Positions 15,126-24,583 of a stretch of 39,252 bases of DNA are shown here, piece after piece. Origin of the DNA: Chthoniobacterales bacterium (lineage in GTDB: Bacteria; Verrucomicrobiota; Verrucomicrobiia; Chthoniobacterales; UBA10450). Positions within the stretch are counted from its first letter, which is position 1. Every line of letters begins with the position of its first letter. Under the pieces are notes generated by a model. That model made no database searches and had not been told where the DNA came from. It worked only from the letters and a program-made list of their open reading frames with translations. A program made the position numbers and the translations under genes. Location of the stretch: positions 1 through 39,252 of the forward strand of contig QHBM01000066.1 of assembly GCA_003244145.1 (NCBI GenBank). The letters are read 5' to 3'.

Positions 15126-15446
15126 ATGCCCACGATGAGCATTGAACAGGGATTACTCGTTGTACTGTTGACTTCAATTATCGCTGAGTTGGCAGTGTGT
15201 GCCTACTTCTCGACGGCACTTCGCTTCGTTTTCGCGCTGATCATTCCGCCCGTCGTGTCAACAGCTCTTTACTGGCTTCCGAATCTGGCGCGTCTGCAAG
15301 ATGCCGAACTGCGAGCATGGTTTCTCCTATTCTTTACCATCTGGTTTGTTCCTTCCGTCGCCGCGTCTCTTCTTACAGCTGGCGTCGTCAGTTGGATCGA
15401 GCATCGAAACCGCAAGAAGCTGCGGTCCGAGGCAAACCAACAATGA
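15126..15446 (+). CDS. Small integral membrane protein
   Basis: 106 residues with three hydrophobic segments (about 8-30, 31-51 and 62-90, the first two nearly continuous) and a basic tail (EHRNRKKLRSE), so the C-terminus should be cytoplasmic. No family recognised. It begins 103 bp after parA. ATG 15126 is preferred, with a second ATG at 15135. The DNA downstream is decayed and repeat-rich, so it may be the last gene of this plus-strand run. Whether it is expressed is unproven. Confidence 0.5.
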   Translation: MPTMSIEQGLLVVLLTSIIAELAVCAYFSTALRFVFALIIPPVVSTALYWLPNLARLQDAELRAWFLLFFTIWFVPSVAASLLTAGVVSWIEHRNRKKLRSEANQQ

Positions 15447-15473
15447 GACGCGCTGTAGGGCAAACGTTTGAGA

Positions 15474-15560
15474 GTCAGGCCAAAGAAGTCAGGCCATAGG
15501 TCAGTCTGAAGTCAAGCCAAAGGAGTCAGGCCAAAAGCAGGCCAAAAGCAGGCCAGAAGG
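15474..15560. repeat. Degenerate tandem repeat in gene-free stretch
   Basis: Repeats of a GTCAGGCCAAAG-like unit of about 11-14 nt; the clearest part is two perfect tandem copies of AGGCCAAAAGC near the end. It lies in a 458-bp stretch (15447-15904) without an intact gene, which otherwise holds only the GNAT remnant at 15701-15832. I see nothing else supportable there. Confidence 0.55.
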
Positions 15561-15700
15561 CGTTAGTCTGTGATTGTAGCCCTCGCGCCGCTACCTGAAA
15601 GTCTAGTCTCGGTCTTTTGATTCGATGCCGTAGTTCGCCGTCAGGCGCGGCACACGGCGCTCCATAAACTTCGATCCCCTGCCGCCAGTGACGGCTGCAG

Positions 15701-15832
15701 CTAAATTTCGCTAGCCGCGCTGCGGCTGATTCCAAAAACAATTGTGGAAAATCCGCGCAAGACGCTTTCTTTTTCGAAAGTCATGCCGTTCTTTTCGGCC
15801 ACGCGCCGGGAAGCCAGATTGTCGGGAAGGTC
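15701..15832 (-). pseudogene. GNAT acetyltransferase C-terminal remnant
   Basis: The minus strand reads 43 codons then TAG: DLPDNLASRRVAEKNGMTFE followed by KESVLRGFSTIVFG and a short tail. 'DNxASRRVAEKxGMxFE' is the classic C-terminal acetyl-CoA/beta-6 region of RimJ/RimL-type GNAT N-acetyltransferases. An in-frame TAA (15833-15835) lies just upstream and no N-terminal part of the domain follows, so only about the last quarter of a GNAT gene survives. Surrounding DNA is repeat-rich, consistent with deletion. It is too short to be functional. Confidence 0.75.
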
Positions 15833-15904
15833 TTAGCTCGCTGGCTTGGCCGGCATTCTTTGAGCATCGCGCGGCGGAGCGCGCGATCCACCTAACGACT
15901 ACGT

Positions 15905-17980
15905 CTAAAAGAAAATCGGGATGATCAGGATCGCGACGATGTTCACGACTTTGATCATCGGATTGATCGCGGGGCCGGCGGTGTCTTTGTAGGGATCGCC
16001 GACGGTGTCGCCGGTGACCGACGCGGCGTGCGCGAACGAGCCTTTGCCGCCGAGGTTTCCTTCTTCGATGTATTTCTTGGCGTTGTCCCACGCGCCGCCG
16101 CTCGAGGTCATCGCGATGGCGACGAAGAGGCCGGTGACGATTGTGCCGACGAGAAGACCACCGAGCACGACGGGGCCAAGCGGTTTGATCATCGCGACGG
16201 CGATGACGAACACGACGGGCAGCAATGCCGGCACGATCATTTCGCGCAGCGCCGCCTTGGTCACGATGTCGACGCAGGTTCCGTAGTCCGGCGTATCGGC
16301 GCCGGTTAGAATCCCGGGCTTCGCGGTCAATTGCCGCCGCACTTCACGCACGACAGCGCCCGCGGCTTTGCCGACCGCATCCATGCTAAAGGCCGTGAAA
16401 ATAAATGGCAGCAACCCGCCAATGAACAGGCCGATGATGACCTTTGGTTCGGTCAAAGAAAATTGGAACGAATAGGCCCGGCCGCCGGCCGTGAAATGCG
16501 CCTTCAGTTCCTCGACGTAGGAACCGAATAGCACCAGCGCCGCGAGGCCTGCGGACGCAATCGCGTAACCTTTCGTCACCGCCTTCATGGTGTTGCCGAC
16601 GGCGTCGAGCTCGTCTGTGATCCCGCGAATCTCTTTCGGCAGATTGCTCATGACGGCGATGCCGCCCGCGTTATCGGTGATGGGACCGAACGCATCGAGC
16701 GAGATGATGATGCCGGCCATCGAAAGCATGCTCATGACGGCGATGGCGATGCCGTAGAGGCCGGCGAAATGAAAGCTAAGGAGAATGGCGATGCCGATAA
16801 AGCCGACTGGCAACGCCGTTGCATGCTGCCCGATGGCGAGGCCGGCGATGATGTTGGTGGCGTGACCGGTTTCAGACGCCTTCGCGATCTTGCGGACCGG
16901 GGCATATGCAGTGGAGGTGTAATAATTCGTGATCAGGACAACGATTCCGGTCATGAGCAGCCCAACCAGCGACGCGAAATAGAGATCGTTCGCGGAACGG
17001 GCGATGCCGGCGATTTCGACCGGCTTCGGGAAAAGCAGATGCGTCGCGGGCCAGAATAATATGGCCGAGACCAGGGCACTCGCACCGACTGCGCCCATCA
17101 GGACCGTCCCCGGTTTTCCGCCGCTGATATTCACGAACAGAATTCCGATGATCGCTCCGAGAACGGAAATGCCGCCGAGCACGAACGGATAGATGATCGC
17201 TTCCGGATAATTCGCGAGGGTAAGCGCTCCGACGAGAATCGCGCCGATCAAACTGACGGCGTAGGTCTCGAAAACGTCCGCAGCCATGCCGGCGCAGTCC
17301 CCGACGTTATCGCCGACGTTATCGGCGATGGTCGCGGGATTTCTCGGATCATCTTCCTCGAGGTTGCTCTCGATTTTGCCAACGAGATCCGCGCCGACGT
17401 CAGCAGCCTTCGTGTAAATGCCGCCGCCGAGTCGCGCGAAAACGCTGATCAAACTCGAGCCGAGCGCCAGGCCGACGAGGCTTTTTACCGCGAGCGCGGC
17501 GCCGATCCAATTCTTCGCGAGCGTGTAAAAGATGCCGACGGAAAGCAGCGCCAGGCCGACCACGAGAAGTCCGGTGACGGCGCCGCCGTTGAATGCGACG
17601 CGCATGGCCGCGGATCGGGATTGGCTGGCCGCCTGCGCGGTCCGCGTGTTTGCCAGCACCGCGATGCGCATGCCGATGTAGCCGGCGGCGAGAGAACAAA
17701 AAGCGCCAATCACAAAACCGATGGCGGTGAATTTGTCTCGAAAGATGAAGAGGAGAACGAAAATGACGACGGCAATCGCGCTGATGGTGACGACCTGCCG
17801 TTTGAGATAGGCCTTAGCCCCTTCCTCTACCGCGCCCGCGATCTGCCGCATTCTCTCGTTTCCTGGGGACAACCGGATGACGGCCTTGATCAGGAAAAAG
17901 GCGAAGGCCAGACCGGCCGCGGCGCAGACCATGGAAAGCGCGACACCGGAGTGCAGAATGTTGAAGGCGAGGAAAGTCAT
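15905..17980 (-). CDS. hppA: H+-translocating pyrophosphatase, K+-independent type
   Basis: Membrane-bound pyrophosphatase that couples PPi hydrolysis to proton pumping. With ATG 17980 it has 691 residues and about 16 transmembrane helices, a normal length. ATG 17980 is preferred over 18031 because GGAG lies 5 nt upstream and the protein then begins in its first helix. Catalytic blocks: [46 protein letters not shown] and [35 protein letters not shown] carries Lys where K+-dependent enzymes have Ala, so this should be the K+-independent, H+-pumping class. One oddity is GGIAVM, where the family nearly always has GGIAEM. It follows the MscS-type gene on the same strand. Confidence 0.97.
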   Translation of the reverse strand: MTFLAFNILHSGVALSMVCAAAGLAFAFFLIKAVIRLSPGNERMRQIAGAVEEGAKAYLKRQVVTISAIAVVIFVLLFIFRDKFTAIGFVIGAFCSLAAGYIGMRIAVLANTRTAQAASQSRSAAMRVAFNGGAVTGLLVVGLALLSVGIFYTLAKNWIGAALAVKSLVGLALGSSLISVFARLGGGIYTKAADVGADLVGKIESNLEEDDPRNPATIADNVGDNVGDCAGMAADVFETYAVSLIGAILVGALTLANYPEAIIYPFVLGGISVLGAIIGILFVNISGGKPGTVLMGAVGASALVSAILFWPATHLLFPKPVEIAGIARSANDLYFASLVGLLMTGIVVLITNYYTSTAYAPVRKIAKASETGHATNIIAGLAIGQHATALPVGFIGIAILLSFHFAGLYGIAIAVMSMLSMAGIIISLDAFGPITDNAGGIAVMSNLPKEIRGITDELDAVGNTMKAVTKGYAIASAGLAALVLFGSYVEELKAHFTAGGRAYSFQFSLTEPKVIIGLFIGGLLPFIFTAFSMDAVGKAAGAVVREVRRQLTAKPGILTGADTPDYGTCVDIVTKAALREMIVPALLPVVFVIAVAMIKPLGPVVLGGLLVGTIVTGLFVAIAMTSSGGAWDNAKKYIEEGNLGGKGSFAHAASVTGDTVGDPYKDTAGPAINPMIKVVNIVAILIIPIFF

Positions 17981-18063
17981 AACGGCTCCGTTGAAAGTGG
18001 GGGACTTTAGTAAGTTTTCCCTCGCTGGCAACGGGTAAATCCGCGCGGATCGCGCGTCGGAGC

Positions 18064-19566
18064 TTAGAGCTCGAAAACCTGCCGCAACCGGCCGAGAAAC
18101 GTGGCGCGATACTCGCGTTCCTTCTCCGCGGAATCGTCCGAGAGGGTGTCGCGCAGAATGCCTTCACCTTCGAGTTTTCGCTTGGCCAATATCTCGCTGA
18201 GCTGTGTCAGGCACTGCGGCGAATCCCGCATGATCTCGCCCATGACTTCTTTGCTGATCTCCAGGACTTCGCAGTCGTTGTCCGCGCGAATCGTGGCCGA
18301 ACGCCGTTCGCCCGTAAGCAGAGACATTTCGCCAAAACAATCGCCAGACCGCATGCTCCCGAGACGGATGTGGGAGCCATTGCGCAAAACGGAAACGTGC
18401 ACGCTCCCGCGCAACACAATGAACATCGAGTCACCATCCGCTCCTTCCTCGATCACGCGTTCGCCGCGGCCGTAATGATTGATGCGCGCGCTGTGCAGGA
18501 CGTTGTCCAGTTGCGTATCGTCTAGACAATCGAAGAGTGGTTCGCCGCGCAATATGGCCTGGGCTTCGGCATGGCCCTCCGGAATGGTTTGTAAACGCCG
18601 GCGCTCCAGTTGCAGCGTCCGGATCGGGAACGGGATCCTGATTCGCTGACGTTTCAATTCGTACCAGATATTGGTCCGGATCGCGTCGCAAACATCGTTA
18701 TAGGCGGCGTGGTTGCCCATCCAGAATTTGATTTCGTAAACGACGGCGGATTCGGCGAAATCCATCACAAAAACCTTAGGATGCGGCTCCGGCATGACGC
18801 CTTCGGCGGTCGAGGTGGCGCGGAGGAGCGAGTCTTTCACGCGGTTCGGCGGGACATTGTAGTCCACGCCTACGCGCAATCGCATGGCATGCGCCTGCGT
18901 TGGGTAATGCAGGTTAATGATCGTTCCGCGCGCGATCTGGTAGTTCGGAACGTCGAGGTAAATCGCGTCGTTGGTCCGGAGCCGCGTCGAACGCCAATTG
19001 ATCTCCATCACTTCCGCAAACCGATCCTGAATGTTGAGCCAGTCGCCGACTTTGTAGGGCCGGCTGATTTGCAAGGCGATCCCTGCGATGATCCCGCCGA
19101 AAAGATCCTGGGTCGCGAAGCCAATGACGATCGCGGCAATGCCAGAGCCGGCCAGCAGGCCCTTGAGCTGGGTCTGGGCGTGATAAACGGTGCTCAACAC
19201 CACCAGCATTGCGATCAGGTAAATGAAAAGCGCCACGACCTGGCGGAGGAATTCCGGGATCGGGGTCTGGCGTTTCTTTTCGAAATAGCCGCCCCAGAGA
19301 TAGCGATCTAGCAGGGCGACAATAAAAGCCGTGCTTAAGAGAATGGCGGCGGCGTCGACATGTTTGCGCCATTCGCCCTCCACTCCGTAAAACCAGATCG
19401 CCGCGTAGAAGGCGAGGGTGAGGCAAAAAAGCTGGAAGGGAATGCCGAGCTTCACCCCTGCGCGGCGTTTGAGTAATCGGCCGATCGTGAGCGCGATGAA
19501 AAACGTCGCCACGAAAATGATCGCGGTGAGGACGGTCTTCTGCGTTTCGAGCAAGTGGATAAACAT
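18064..19566 (-). CDS. MscS-family channel with cNMP-binding domain
   Basis: 500 residues. N-terminal helices at ~12-32, 45-62, 73-88 and 105-130 lead into the MscS pore helix and beta domain ([38 protein letters not shown]; ~130-210) and the cytoplasmic alpha/beta domain (~215-325). A cyclic-nucleotide-binding domain occupies ~345-465, with [21 protein letters not shown] matching the phosphate-binding cassette, including the Arg that contacts the cyclic phosphate. This is the layout of the bacterial cyclic nucleotide-gated (bCNG) branch of MscS, in which the ligand, not only tension, may gate the channel. The tail is charged. It sits between DUF423 and pyrophosphatase genes, 57 bp after the former. 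Confidence 0.93.
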   Translation of the reverse strand: MFIHLLETQKTVLTAIIFVATFFIALTIGRLLKRRAGVKLGIPFQLFCLTLAFYAAIWFYGVEGEWRKHVDAAAILLSTAFIVALLDRYLWGGYFEKKRQTPIPEFLRQVVALFIYLIAMLVVLSTVYHAQTQLKGLLAGSGIAAIVIGFATQDLFGGIIAGIALQISRPYKVGDWLNIQDRFAEVMEINWRSTRLRTNDAIYLDVPNYQIARGTIINLHYPTQAHAMRLRVGVDYNVPPNRVKDSLLRATSTAEGVMPEPHPKVFVMDFAESAVVYEIKFWMGNHAAYNDVCDAIRTNIWYELKRQRIRIPFPIRTLQLERRRLQTIPEGHAEAQAILRGEPLFDCLDDTQLDNVLHSARINHYGRGERVIEEGADGDSMFIVLRGSVHVSVLRNGSHIRLGSMRSGDCFGEMSLLTGERRSATIRADNDCEVLEISKEVMGEIMRDSPQCLTQLSEILAKRKLEGEGILRDTLSDDSAEKEREYRATFLGRLRQVFEL

Positions 19567-19623
19567 CAGCGGCGGCAGAATATCAGCGACGGCTCAAATG
19601 CGAAAGCCCCCGTTGCAAGACCG

Positions 19624-19977
19624 CTATCGCGGTGGCGCAATGACCAGCCAGGCCCATCCGGCGAGAAAACAGAGCCCGCCCAGCGGTGTGATCGCGCCGA
19701 GCCAGCGAACATTCGTCAACGCCAGCGCATAGAGGCTGCCGCTGAAAAAGAGAATACCGGCGAGGATCAGGAAATAGGCGGCGCGATTGCTGGCGCCGTG
19801 CAAGGCCAGAGCGACGAGCGCGACCGCATGCAGGAAATGGTAGAGCACGGCCTTATTCCAAACCTCGAGCATCCCGCTGCTCTGCAGCGTCGCTTTCAAG
19901 GCATGCGCGCCGAACGCACCCAGAGCGACCGCAAGGAAACAAAGAATCGCCGCGATGCGGAAAAGTGTGACCGGCAT
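19624..19977 (-). CDS. DUF423 membrane protein
   Basis: 117-residue inner-membrane protein of the DUF423 (YgdD-like) family, with four hydrophobic helices filling nearly the whole chain. Family marks are LGAFGAHALK near residue 20, a conserved YHFLHAVALV and the end TPLGGLCFLAGWAWL. The molecular function of the family is not established. It begins 19 bp after the PBP stop, so it is probably in an operon with it. Confidence 0.9.
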   Translation of the reverse strand: MPVTLFRIAAILCFLAVALGAFGAHALKATLQSSGMLEVWNKAVLYHFLHAVALVALALHGASNRAAYFLILAGILFFSGSLYALALTNVRWLGAITPLGGLCFLAGWAWLVIAPPR

Positions 19978-19996
19978 GATTAGCTAATTGTCACCC

Positions 19997-22171
19997 TCAT
20001 TTGCCGCCGAAGAATTTCCGGAACGATTGAAAGAGACGGTTCGGAAGCGCGCCGGCCTTTTGTTCCATGTCCTGCAACTTCTGCGCGAACTCAGTCTGAG
20101 TGCCGCCGTGAATTTCACACACCACTTGCGGCACCTTGTCCTCCGGCAGGGTGATTTCGTACGCAGTCCCGGCGGCGTTGCATCCGGTCGTGGCCAGATG
20201 GTTCGAGATGGAACAGACCGTCGCGCGCGCCATCGGCATGGTCGGTTGCAACGGCTGCGCGGGATAACGCAGCGCCGCTTTGGTCATGACTTGGGTCCAG
20301 ACCGGCAAGGCCAGCGCAGCGCCGTAACCTCGCGGGATGATTGTTTGCGGTTGGTCGAAACCGACCCAGACGCCGCAGGTGATGGCGCTGGTGTAGCCGA
20401 TAAACCAGGCGTCCTTGTAATCGTTGGTCGTGCCGGTTTTGCCTGCGGCCGGCAGTTTGAAGCCTAACGACTTCGCGCTCGCTGCAGTCCCGCTCACCAG
20501 CACCTGCTCCATCAATTGCGACGTCATCCAGGCGGCGCTGGGATCGAGCGCCGGAATATTCACATGCGCGGCGCGATAAATCGGATTGTGGTCCGCGTCG
20601 TCGATCCGCTCGATGATGTAGGATTGCTTGCGCACGCCGGCGTTTGGAAAAACGCTGTAGGCTGAGGTCAGATCTTTCAGGTTGGTTTCGAACGACCCGA
20701 TAAAGATCGCCGGCCCGTGCGGAATATTTACGCCGAGACCAAGAGTCGTCGCGATTTTCTGTACGCCATCCAGCCCGGCGATTTCGCCGACCCGCACGCT
20801 CATCGTGTTCCGGGAATGAATCAGTCCGTAGGAAACCGGTTGGATGCCGCCATAGGTGCCGTCCGAATTTCCCGGCGTCCAATTACCCGCGCCCTGGATT
20901 TCACCCGGTTCGATCGGGCCATCGCTGACCGCGGCGCCGGGGAGGAGCCCATTCATGAACGCGACCGTGTAAACGAACGGCTTAAAGGACGAACCGATCT
21001 GCCGGTTCGCGGGGGGGAGGGCGCGATTGAATTTGCTCTGGGCGTAATCGCGGCCGCCGACGAGCGCGCGAATGCCGCCGCTCGAATTATCGATCGCGAC
21101 CAACGCCCCTTCGAGATACGGCATCGAAGAATCTTCGCCCTCCTCCGGCGGCCGATAGTTTGCTTTCAGCGGATGATGGAAGTTCGATTGCCGCTCGATC
21201 TTGCTCAGCTGCGTCTCCATCGCCTGGGTCGCGGCAATCTGCACGGCCGGATCGAGCGTCGTATAAATAAAGAGGCCGCCGTTATCGATCTGATCGGGCG
21301 TGAGCAATAAATTCAGATCGCGCTGGACCGCATCCATCGCGTAGTTCTCCTGGATCTGCGGCAGCCGCTTGGGATGCGAAGTGACCTTGGTCAGCTTCGC
21401 TTCCTCGGACTGCGCGGCGTTGATCTTTTTCAACTCGACCATGCGATCGAGCACGGCGTTACGTTGTAGTGCAGCGCCCTCGGGATTCTTCAGCGGCGAA
21501 AAACGATTCGGGCTCCGAATCAAACCCGCGAGCACCGCGGACTCGGACAGGTTCAACTTCGCCGCGTCTTTCCCGAAATAGGCGAGCGACGCCGTTTGCA
21601 CGCCGTAGCAGCCGGAGCCGAAGTAGATCCGGTTGATATAGAGCTCGATGATTTGTTGCTTGGTGAAATCGCGCTCGATCCGCAACGCCACCATCGCTTC
21701 GAGAAGTTTGCGGCTGAGAGTGCGGCCACCGAGCGGGAGACTGTTACGGGCGAGCTGCTGCGTGATGCTGCTCGCCCCTTCCTTGGCCGATCCGCTCATT
21801 ACGTCCTTCACCAGCGCGCGCGCGATGCCGCGCCAATCGATGCCGCCATGCTCGAAAAACCGCGTGTCTTCCCGCGCGAGCAGAGCATCGACAAAAAACG
21901 GAGAGACTTCATTCAGCGCGACCTTGACGCGGTTCGCGCCCGCGAGCCGGCTGTAGATTTTCCCGTCGACGTCGAAGACGGTATTGCGCTCGGGCATGTC
22001 GCCCACCGTCTTCAGATCGAAGCTCTGGGCCCAGACCGCGTAGAAAAAGAGAACGCCGAAGACGGCGACAACCGGCAGGCCCAGGAGCGCGAGTTTCCAC
22101 GCGATGCGGAAGCCGCGGCCTTTGCGTGAGGCGCCGCTTTTTTTGGAGGCGGTACGAGCCAGGAGCTTCAT
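19997..22171 (-). CDS. Bifunctional class A penicillin-binding protein
   Basis: Peptidoglycan glycosyltransferase/transpeptidase, 724 residues from ATG 22171 (a TTG two codons earlier is less likely). A basic N-terminus and one TM anchor (~23-46) precede the GT51 domain (~60-235) with REDTRFFEHGGIDW (catalytic Glu), GASSITQQLARN and YFGSGCYG. The transpeptidase (~340-610) has SSFK (nucleophile Ser ~394), SRN and KTGTTNDYKDAW. All catalytic motifs are intact. The length is close to PBP1A/PBP2D types. A C-terminal segment with three Cys residues (VCSISNH, TGCNAAG, VVCEIHGG) is unusual and might form a periplasmic disulfide. It is followed closely by the DUF423 gene. Confidence 0.95.
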   Translation of the reverse strand: MKLLARTASKKSGASRKGRGFRIAWKLALLGLPVVAVFGVLFFYAVWAQSFDLKTVGDMPERNTVFDVDGKIYSRLAGANRVKVALNEVSPFFVDALLAREDTRFFEHGGIDWRGIARALVKDVMSGSAKEGASSITQQLARNSLPLGGRTLSRKLLEAMVALRIERDFTKQQIIELYINRIYFGSGCYGVQTASLAYFGKDAAKLNLSESAVLAGLIRSPNRFSPLKNPEGAALQRNAVLDRMVELKKINAAQSEEAKLTKVTSHPKRLPQIQENYAMDAVQRDLNLLLTPDQIDNGGLFIYTTLDPAVQIAATQAMETQLSKIERQSNFHHPLKANYRPPEEGEDSSMPYLEGALVAIDNSSGGIRALVGGRDYAQSKFNRALPPANRQIGSSFKPFVYTVAFMNGLLPGAAVSDGPIEPGEIQGAGNWTPGNSDGTYGGIQPVSYGLIHSRNTMSVRVGEIAGLDGVQKIATTLGLGVNIPHGPAIFIGSFETNLKDLTSAYSVFPNAGVRKQSYIIERIDDADHNPIYRAAHVNIPALDPSAAWMTSQLMEQVLVSGTAASAKSLGFKLPAAGKTGTTNDYKDAWFIGYTSAITCGVWVGFDQPQTIIPRGYGAALALPVWTQVMTKAALRYPAQPLQPTMPMARATVCSISNHLATTGCNAAGTAYEITLPEDKVPQVVCEIHGGTQTEFAQKLQDMEQKAGALPNRLFQSFRKFFGGK

Positions 22172-22179
22172 CGTCAAAA

Positions 22180-22229
22180 CGTTGAAACGTTAGAGCGGCG
22201 CGACGCTGCGCCCGTTCAACGATTCAACG
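22180..22229. repeat. Inverted repeat between PBP and glutaredoxin genes
   Basis: CGTTGAAACGTT (22180-22191) pairs with AACGATTCAACG (22218-22229), 11 of 12, around a GC-rich loop. It fills the 60-bp gap between the glutaredoxin stop and the PBP start and could form a transcript hairpin; no T-run follows it. Confidence 0.5.
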
Positions 22230-22231
22230 CT

Positions 22232-22567
22232 TCAAAAACGCATGCGCACCGCGCTGTCGTGTTGCTCGGTCGGGCAGGGCGCATTGATCGGAACGCCGGC
22301 GTCCGCTTCGTTCGGCTGCACGATCTTGTTATCGATGAGGTATTCCTCGACTTCTTCGCCGCTCACATCCGCGAGCATCTTGTCGTTGATCTCTATGCAG
22401 GGCGATAACGGCTGTCCGCTTTTGGTTTCCATCTCCCAGCGGAAAGCCGGGTTCTGTATGATGTCTTTCTCGGTGTAGGAAAGATTGTATTTGGCGAGCA
22501 CAGCGCGAACGCCGGCGCTCCAGCCGCAGGTGGTTTTCAGGTAGGCAGTAATCTTGGGCGTATCCAT
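22232..22567 (-). CDS. Glutaredoxin-like protein (CGWS)
   Basis: 111 residues with a thioredoxin/glutaredoxin fold: ITAYLKTTCGWSAGVRAVLA gives beta1, the active-site loop and helix 1; SPCIEIND carries the cis-Pro region; SGEEVEEYLID the last helix. The active site is CGWS, so it is a monothiol type, unlike CPYC dithiol glutaredoxins. A C-terminal extension of ~20 residues holds another Cys (APCPTEQ). Probably a cytoplasmic thiol-redox or Fe-S-linked protein; the exact role is not clear. It is divergent from the thioredoxin-fold gene at 22629, with 61 bp between. Confidence 0.85.
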   Translation of the reverse strand: MDTPKITAYLKTTCGWSAGVRAVLAKYNLSYTEKDIIQNPAFRWEMETKSGQPLSPCIEINDKMLADVSGEEVEEYLIDNKIVQPNEADAGVPINAPCPTEQHDSAVRMRF

Positions 22568-22628
22568 TCCGGGAACTTAGCATGGGCGCTGAAGTTTGCA
22601 TTCAGTGTTCGCGGCGGTATGAAACAAA

Positions 22629-23210
22629 ATGAGTTTCACCCTGCCCAACGGCGAACGCGCTCCCGCCTTCCAATTGCCGGCCACGGATGGAAAAACCTAT
22701 ACGCTGAAAGATTTCGAGAGCGATCCAGTCCTGGTCGTTTTCTTTACCTGCAACCATTGCCCGTACGTCACGGGCTCCGATGAAGCGACGCGGCGGACCG
22801 TGGAGAAATTCATGACGCGCGGAGTTCGCTTTGTTGCCATCAATGCCAACAGCGCCAATACCTATGCCGAAGACGATTTCCCCCACATGGTGGTGCGGAT
22901 GCGCGATCACAAATTTCCGTGGATTTACCTGCACGATGAAACCCAGGAAGTCGCGCGCGCCTATGGCGCTCTGCGCACGCCGCACTTTTATGTTTTCGAT
23001 CGCGATCAGCGCCTGATTTATACCGGCCGCGCCGTCGATAATCCACGCCAGGCCGAGCGCGCGAAAATCAACGACCTCGATCGCGCGCTCGAAGAACATC
23101 TCGCGGGAAAACCGATCAGCGTGCCCGTGACCAATCCGATCGGCTGTAACGTGAAGTGGGAAGGCCACGATGCCCATTGGATGCCGGCCGACGCCTGCGA
23201 TCTCGTCTGA
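22629..23210 (+). CDS. Thioredoxin-fold protein, AhpC/TSA-like
   Basis: 193 residues. The N-terminal half follows the peroxiredoxin/ResA pattern ([22 protein letters not shown]) and the active site is [15 protein letters not shown], a CxxC motif known in 'thioredoxin family' proteins with [18 protein letters not shown] has the cis-Pro before strand 4. No signal peptide is seen, so it is probably cytoplasmic. The C-terminal ~40 residues contain another Cys pair (IGCNVKW, ADACDLV). The likely role is thiol-disulfide exchange or peroxide reduction; the substrate is unknown. It is followed by a strong hairpin pair that should terminate transcription before the convergent sigma-factor gene. Confidence 0.88.
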   Translation: MSFTLPNGERAPAFQLPATDGKTYTLKDFESDPVLVVFFTCNHCPYVTGSDEATRRTVEKFMTRGVRFVAINANSANTYAEDDFPHMVVRMRDHKFPWIYLHDETQEVARAYGALRTPHFYVFDRDQRLIYTGRAVDNPRQAERAKINDLDRALEEHLAGKPISVPVTNPIGCNVKWEGHDAHWMPADACDLV

Positions 23211-23220
23211 TCGCGCCCTT

Positions 23221-23284
23221 GCCGGAGTTCCCGTCCCCACAGCCCTTCGGGAACTCCGGCCACCCGTTTTTCACGGGCGTTTTT
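23221..23284 (+). terminator. Hairpin pair with T-run after thioredoxin-fold gene
   Basis: A perfect 13-bp inverted repeat, GCCGGAGTTCCCG (23221-23233) and CGGGAACTCCGGC (23248-23260), is followed by a second hairpin, CCCGT-ttttc-ACGGG (23263-23277), and then CGTTTTT (T-run 23280-23284). This is a good plus-strand intrinsic terminator; the first hairpin may serve both convergent genes. Confidence 0.7.
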
Positions 23285-23305
23285 GGCGCTCGTGAAGAAA
23301 GCTTT

Positions 23306-23926
23306 CTAAATTTTGTGCCGCAGCGGCCGCACGCATTGCGTCAACTTCCGCAGCCCCAGTTGAAGCCGCGTTTTTACCGTGCCCAGCGGCGTGCGCGTCG
23401 TCGCCGCGATCTCGCGCTGGCTTAATCCGCTGAAATACGCCAGCTCGACCGCTTCGCGTTGGACGCGCGGCAACGTCTGCATCTGGCGCCCGAGAAAACT
23501 TCGCAGATCGGTCAGCGTCACTTCCGAGGCGGTGCCGTTCGCGCCACCATTGTGAGCTAGCGGCGTTAACTCCTCCTCAAAGCGTTGCTTGGCCCGGCGG
23601 TAACTGTCGCGCCGGCGCACGCGATCGATCGCCCGTCTCCGCGCGATGGTGATGACCCAGCCGAGCGGCCGGCCCGCTTTCGGAGAATAATGGTGCGCCT
23701 CCCGCCAAATCTGGAGGAACGATTCCTGAAGCACATCGTCCACTTCCGATTCTTCGTGGACCACGCTGCCGATCAGGGCACGGAGCGATCCGGCATAGCG
23801 CGAATAGAGCTGCTTCAACGCCTGTTGCTGGCGCTGGGTTATGTTCTCCATCAAAATTTCATCGCAGATAAACGAACCATCCGGTCCATCGGCCTGCGGA
23901 ATCTGAAGTTCGGGAAATAATGCCAT
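23306..23926 (-). CDS. ECF-type RNA polymerase sigma factor
   Basis: Sigma-70 family protein, 206 residues from ATG 23926 (the frame runs on to 23965). Region 2 spans ~30-105, with LYSRYAGSLRALIG, VDDVLQESFLQIWREA and GWVITIARRRAIDRVRRRDS; region 4 (~145-200) has LPRVQREAVELAYFSGLSQ, EIAATTRTPLGTVKTRLQ and a basic tail. It recalls the SigK-like branch of ECF factors. Such factors usually lie next to an anti-sigma gene; none is visible on either side, so control may be by other means or by a distant anti-sigma factor. Its own promoter should be in the 250-bp gap to 24180, in which I see no gene I can support. Confidence 0.93.
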   Translation of the reverse strand: MALFPELQIPQADGPDGSFICDEILMENITQRQQQALKQLYSRYAGSLRALIGSVVHEESEVDDVLQESFLQIWREAHHYSPKAGRPLGWVITIARRRAIDRVRRRDSYRRAKQRFEEELTPLAHNGGANGTASEVTLTDLRSFLGRQMQTLPRVQREAVELAYFSGLSQREIAATTRTPLGTVKTRLQLGLRKLTQCVRPLRHKI

Positions 23927-24179
23927 GTTGTAGATAAGTTCGAACGAGGCGGCCCGGCAGGCCATCAGAGCGGCGGAGCATTAAAGAGTAGGAAAAATCC
24001 TGACGCGGCCACCGCCTGGGCCATGGACAAGCGCTTCACGATTTCTATGCGCGCCGTGCTGTGGTACGGCTGCCGGATTTTTTGGGTGAATGATTTGATC
24101 AGAATTCGACCTATTCGCGGATCAGTCGCCAGCCCGATTTCCCCGCGATTGGTTTTACGTTTTCTTTTTATCACTTCAT

Positions 24180-24476
24180 ATGAGCCATCATTTTTCCGCC
24201 GAGCAACGGCTCGAAATCCTGCGAGCCGCCGATTCCACGCGCGCCTGGCATTCGCTCGCGGATCAGCGCGTATGTTTGCGCTGCGAAAAAAAATTCACCG
24301 GCGATGAGATCGCGATTGTGCACGACCAGCGCGGACGCTTTTTGTTGCACTGCCCGACGCCCGGTTGCCCTTCGACCGTGCCGGATTGGTTTTACCCCGT
24401 AACTTGCGGACCCGCGAAAGTGGAAGCGACCAGCGGGTTAAAACGGACCGCCGAGATCGATTTTTTGAACTGGTAA
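24180..24476 (+). CDS. Small zinc-ribbon-like protein, 98 residues
   Basis: Not a family I can name. The chain has a helical start (AEQRLEILRAADSTRAW), then RVCLRCEKKFTGDEIAI and LLHCPTPGCPS, so CxxC plus CxxxxC could bind one zinc ion; it ends in IDFLNW. Two aromatic-rich strands lie between the Cys pairs. It starts at ATG 24180 without a clear ribosome-binding site. The next gene begins 107 bp downstream on the same strand. Conserved hypothetical is the safest label. Confidence 0.6.
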   Translation: MSHHFSAEQRLEILRAADSTRAWHSLADQRVCLRCEKKFTGDEIAIVHDQRGRFLLHCPTPGCPSTVPDWFYPVTCGPAKVEATSGLKRTAEIDFLNW

Positions 24477-24583
24477 TTATTTATCGGCGGCTCGCTGGGC
24501 GAAGCGCCACGCAGCCCCGGCTCCTCGACCCGCAAGCGCAGTTTCGACTTCCCGAGCGATTCAAAATCAGGAGGAACGCATCC

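Noticed and set aside
11775..15446. A complete lantibiotic gene cluster
   Set aside because: No precursor peptide, LanC cyclase, LanT transporter or LanP protease is visible; ParA and a small membrane protein follow instead.
15474..15560. Tandem repeat as a CRISPR array
   Set aside because: Units are 11-14 nt, degenerate and without spacers of constant length; no cas gene in the window.
23966..24174. Small basic minus-strand frame upstream of the sigma-factor gene
   Set aside because: Sits where the sigma-factor promoter should be; composition and lack of a ribosome-binding site give no support.
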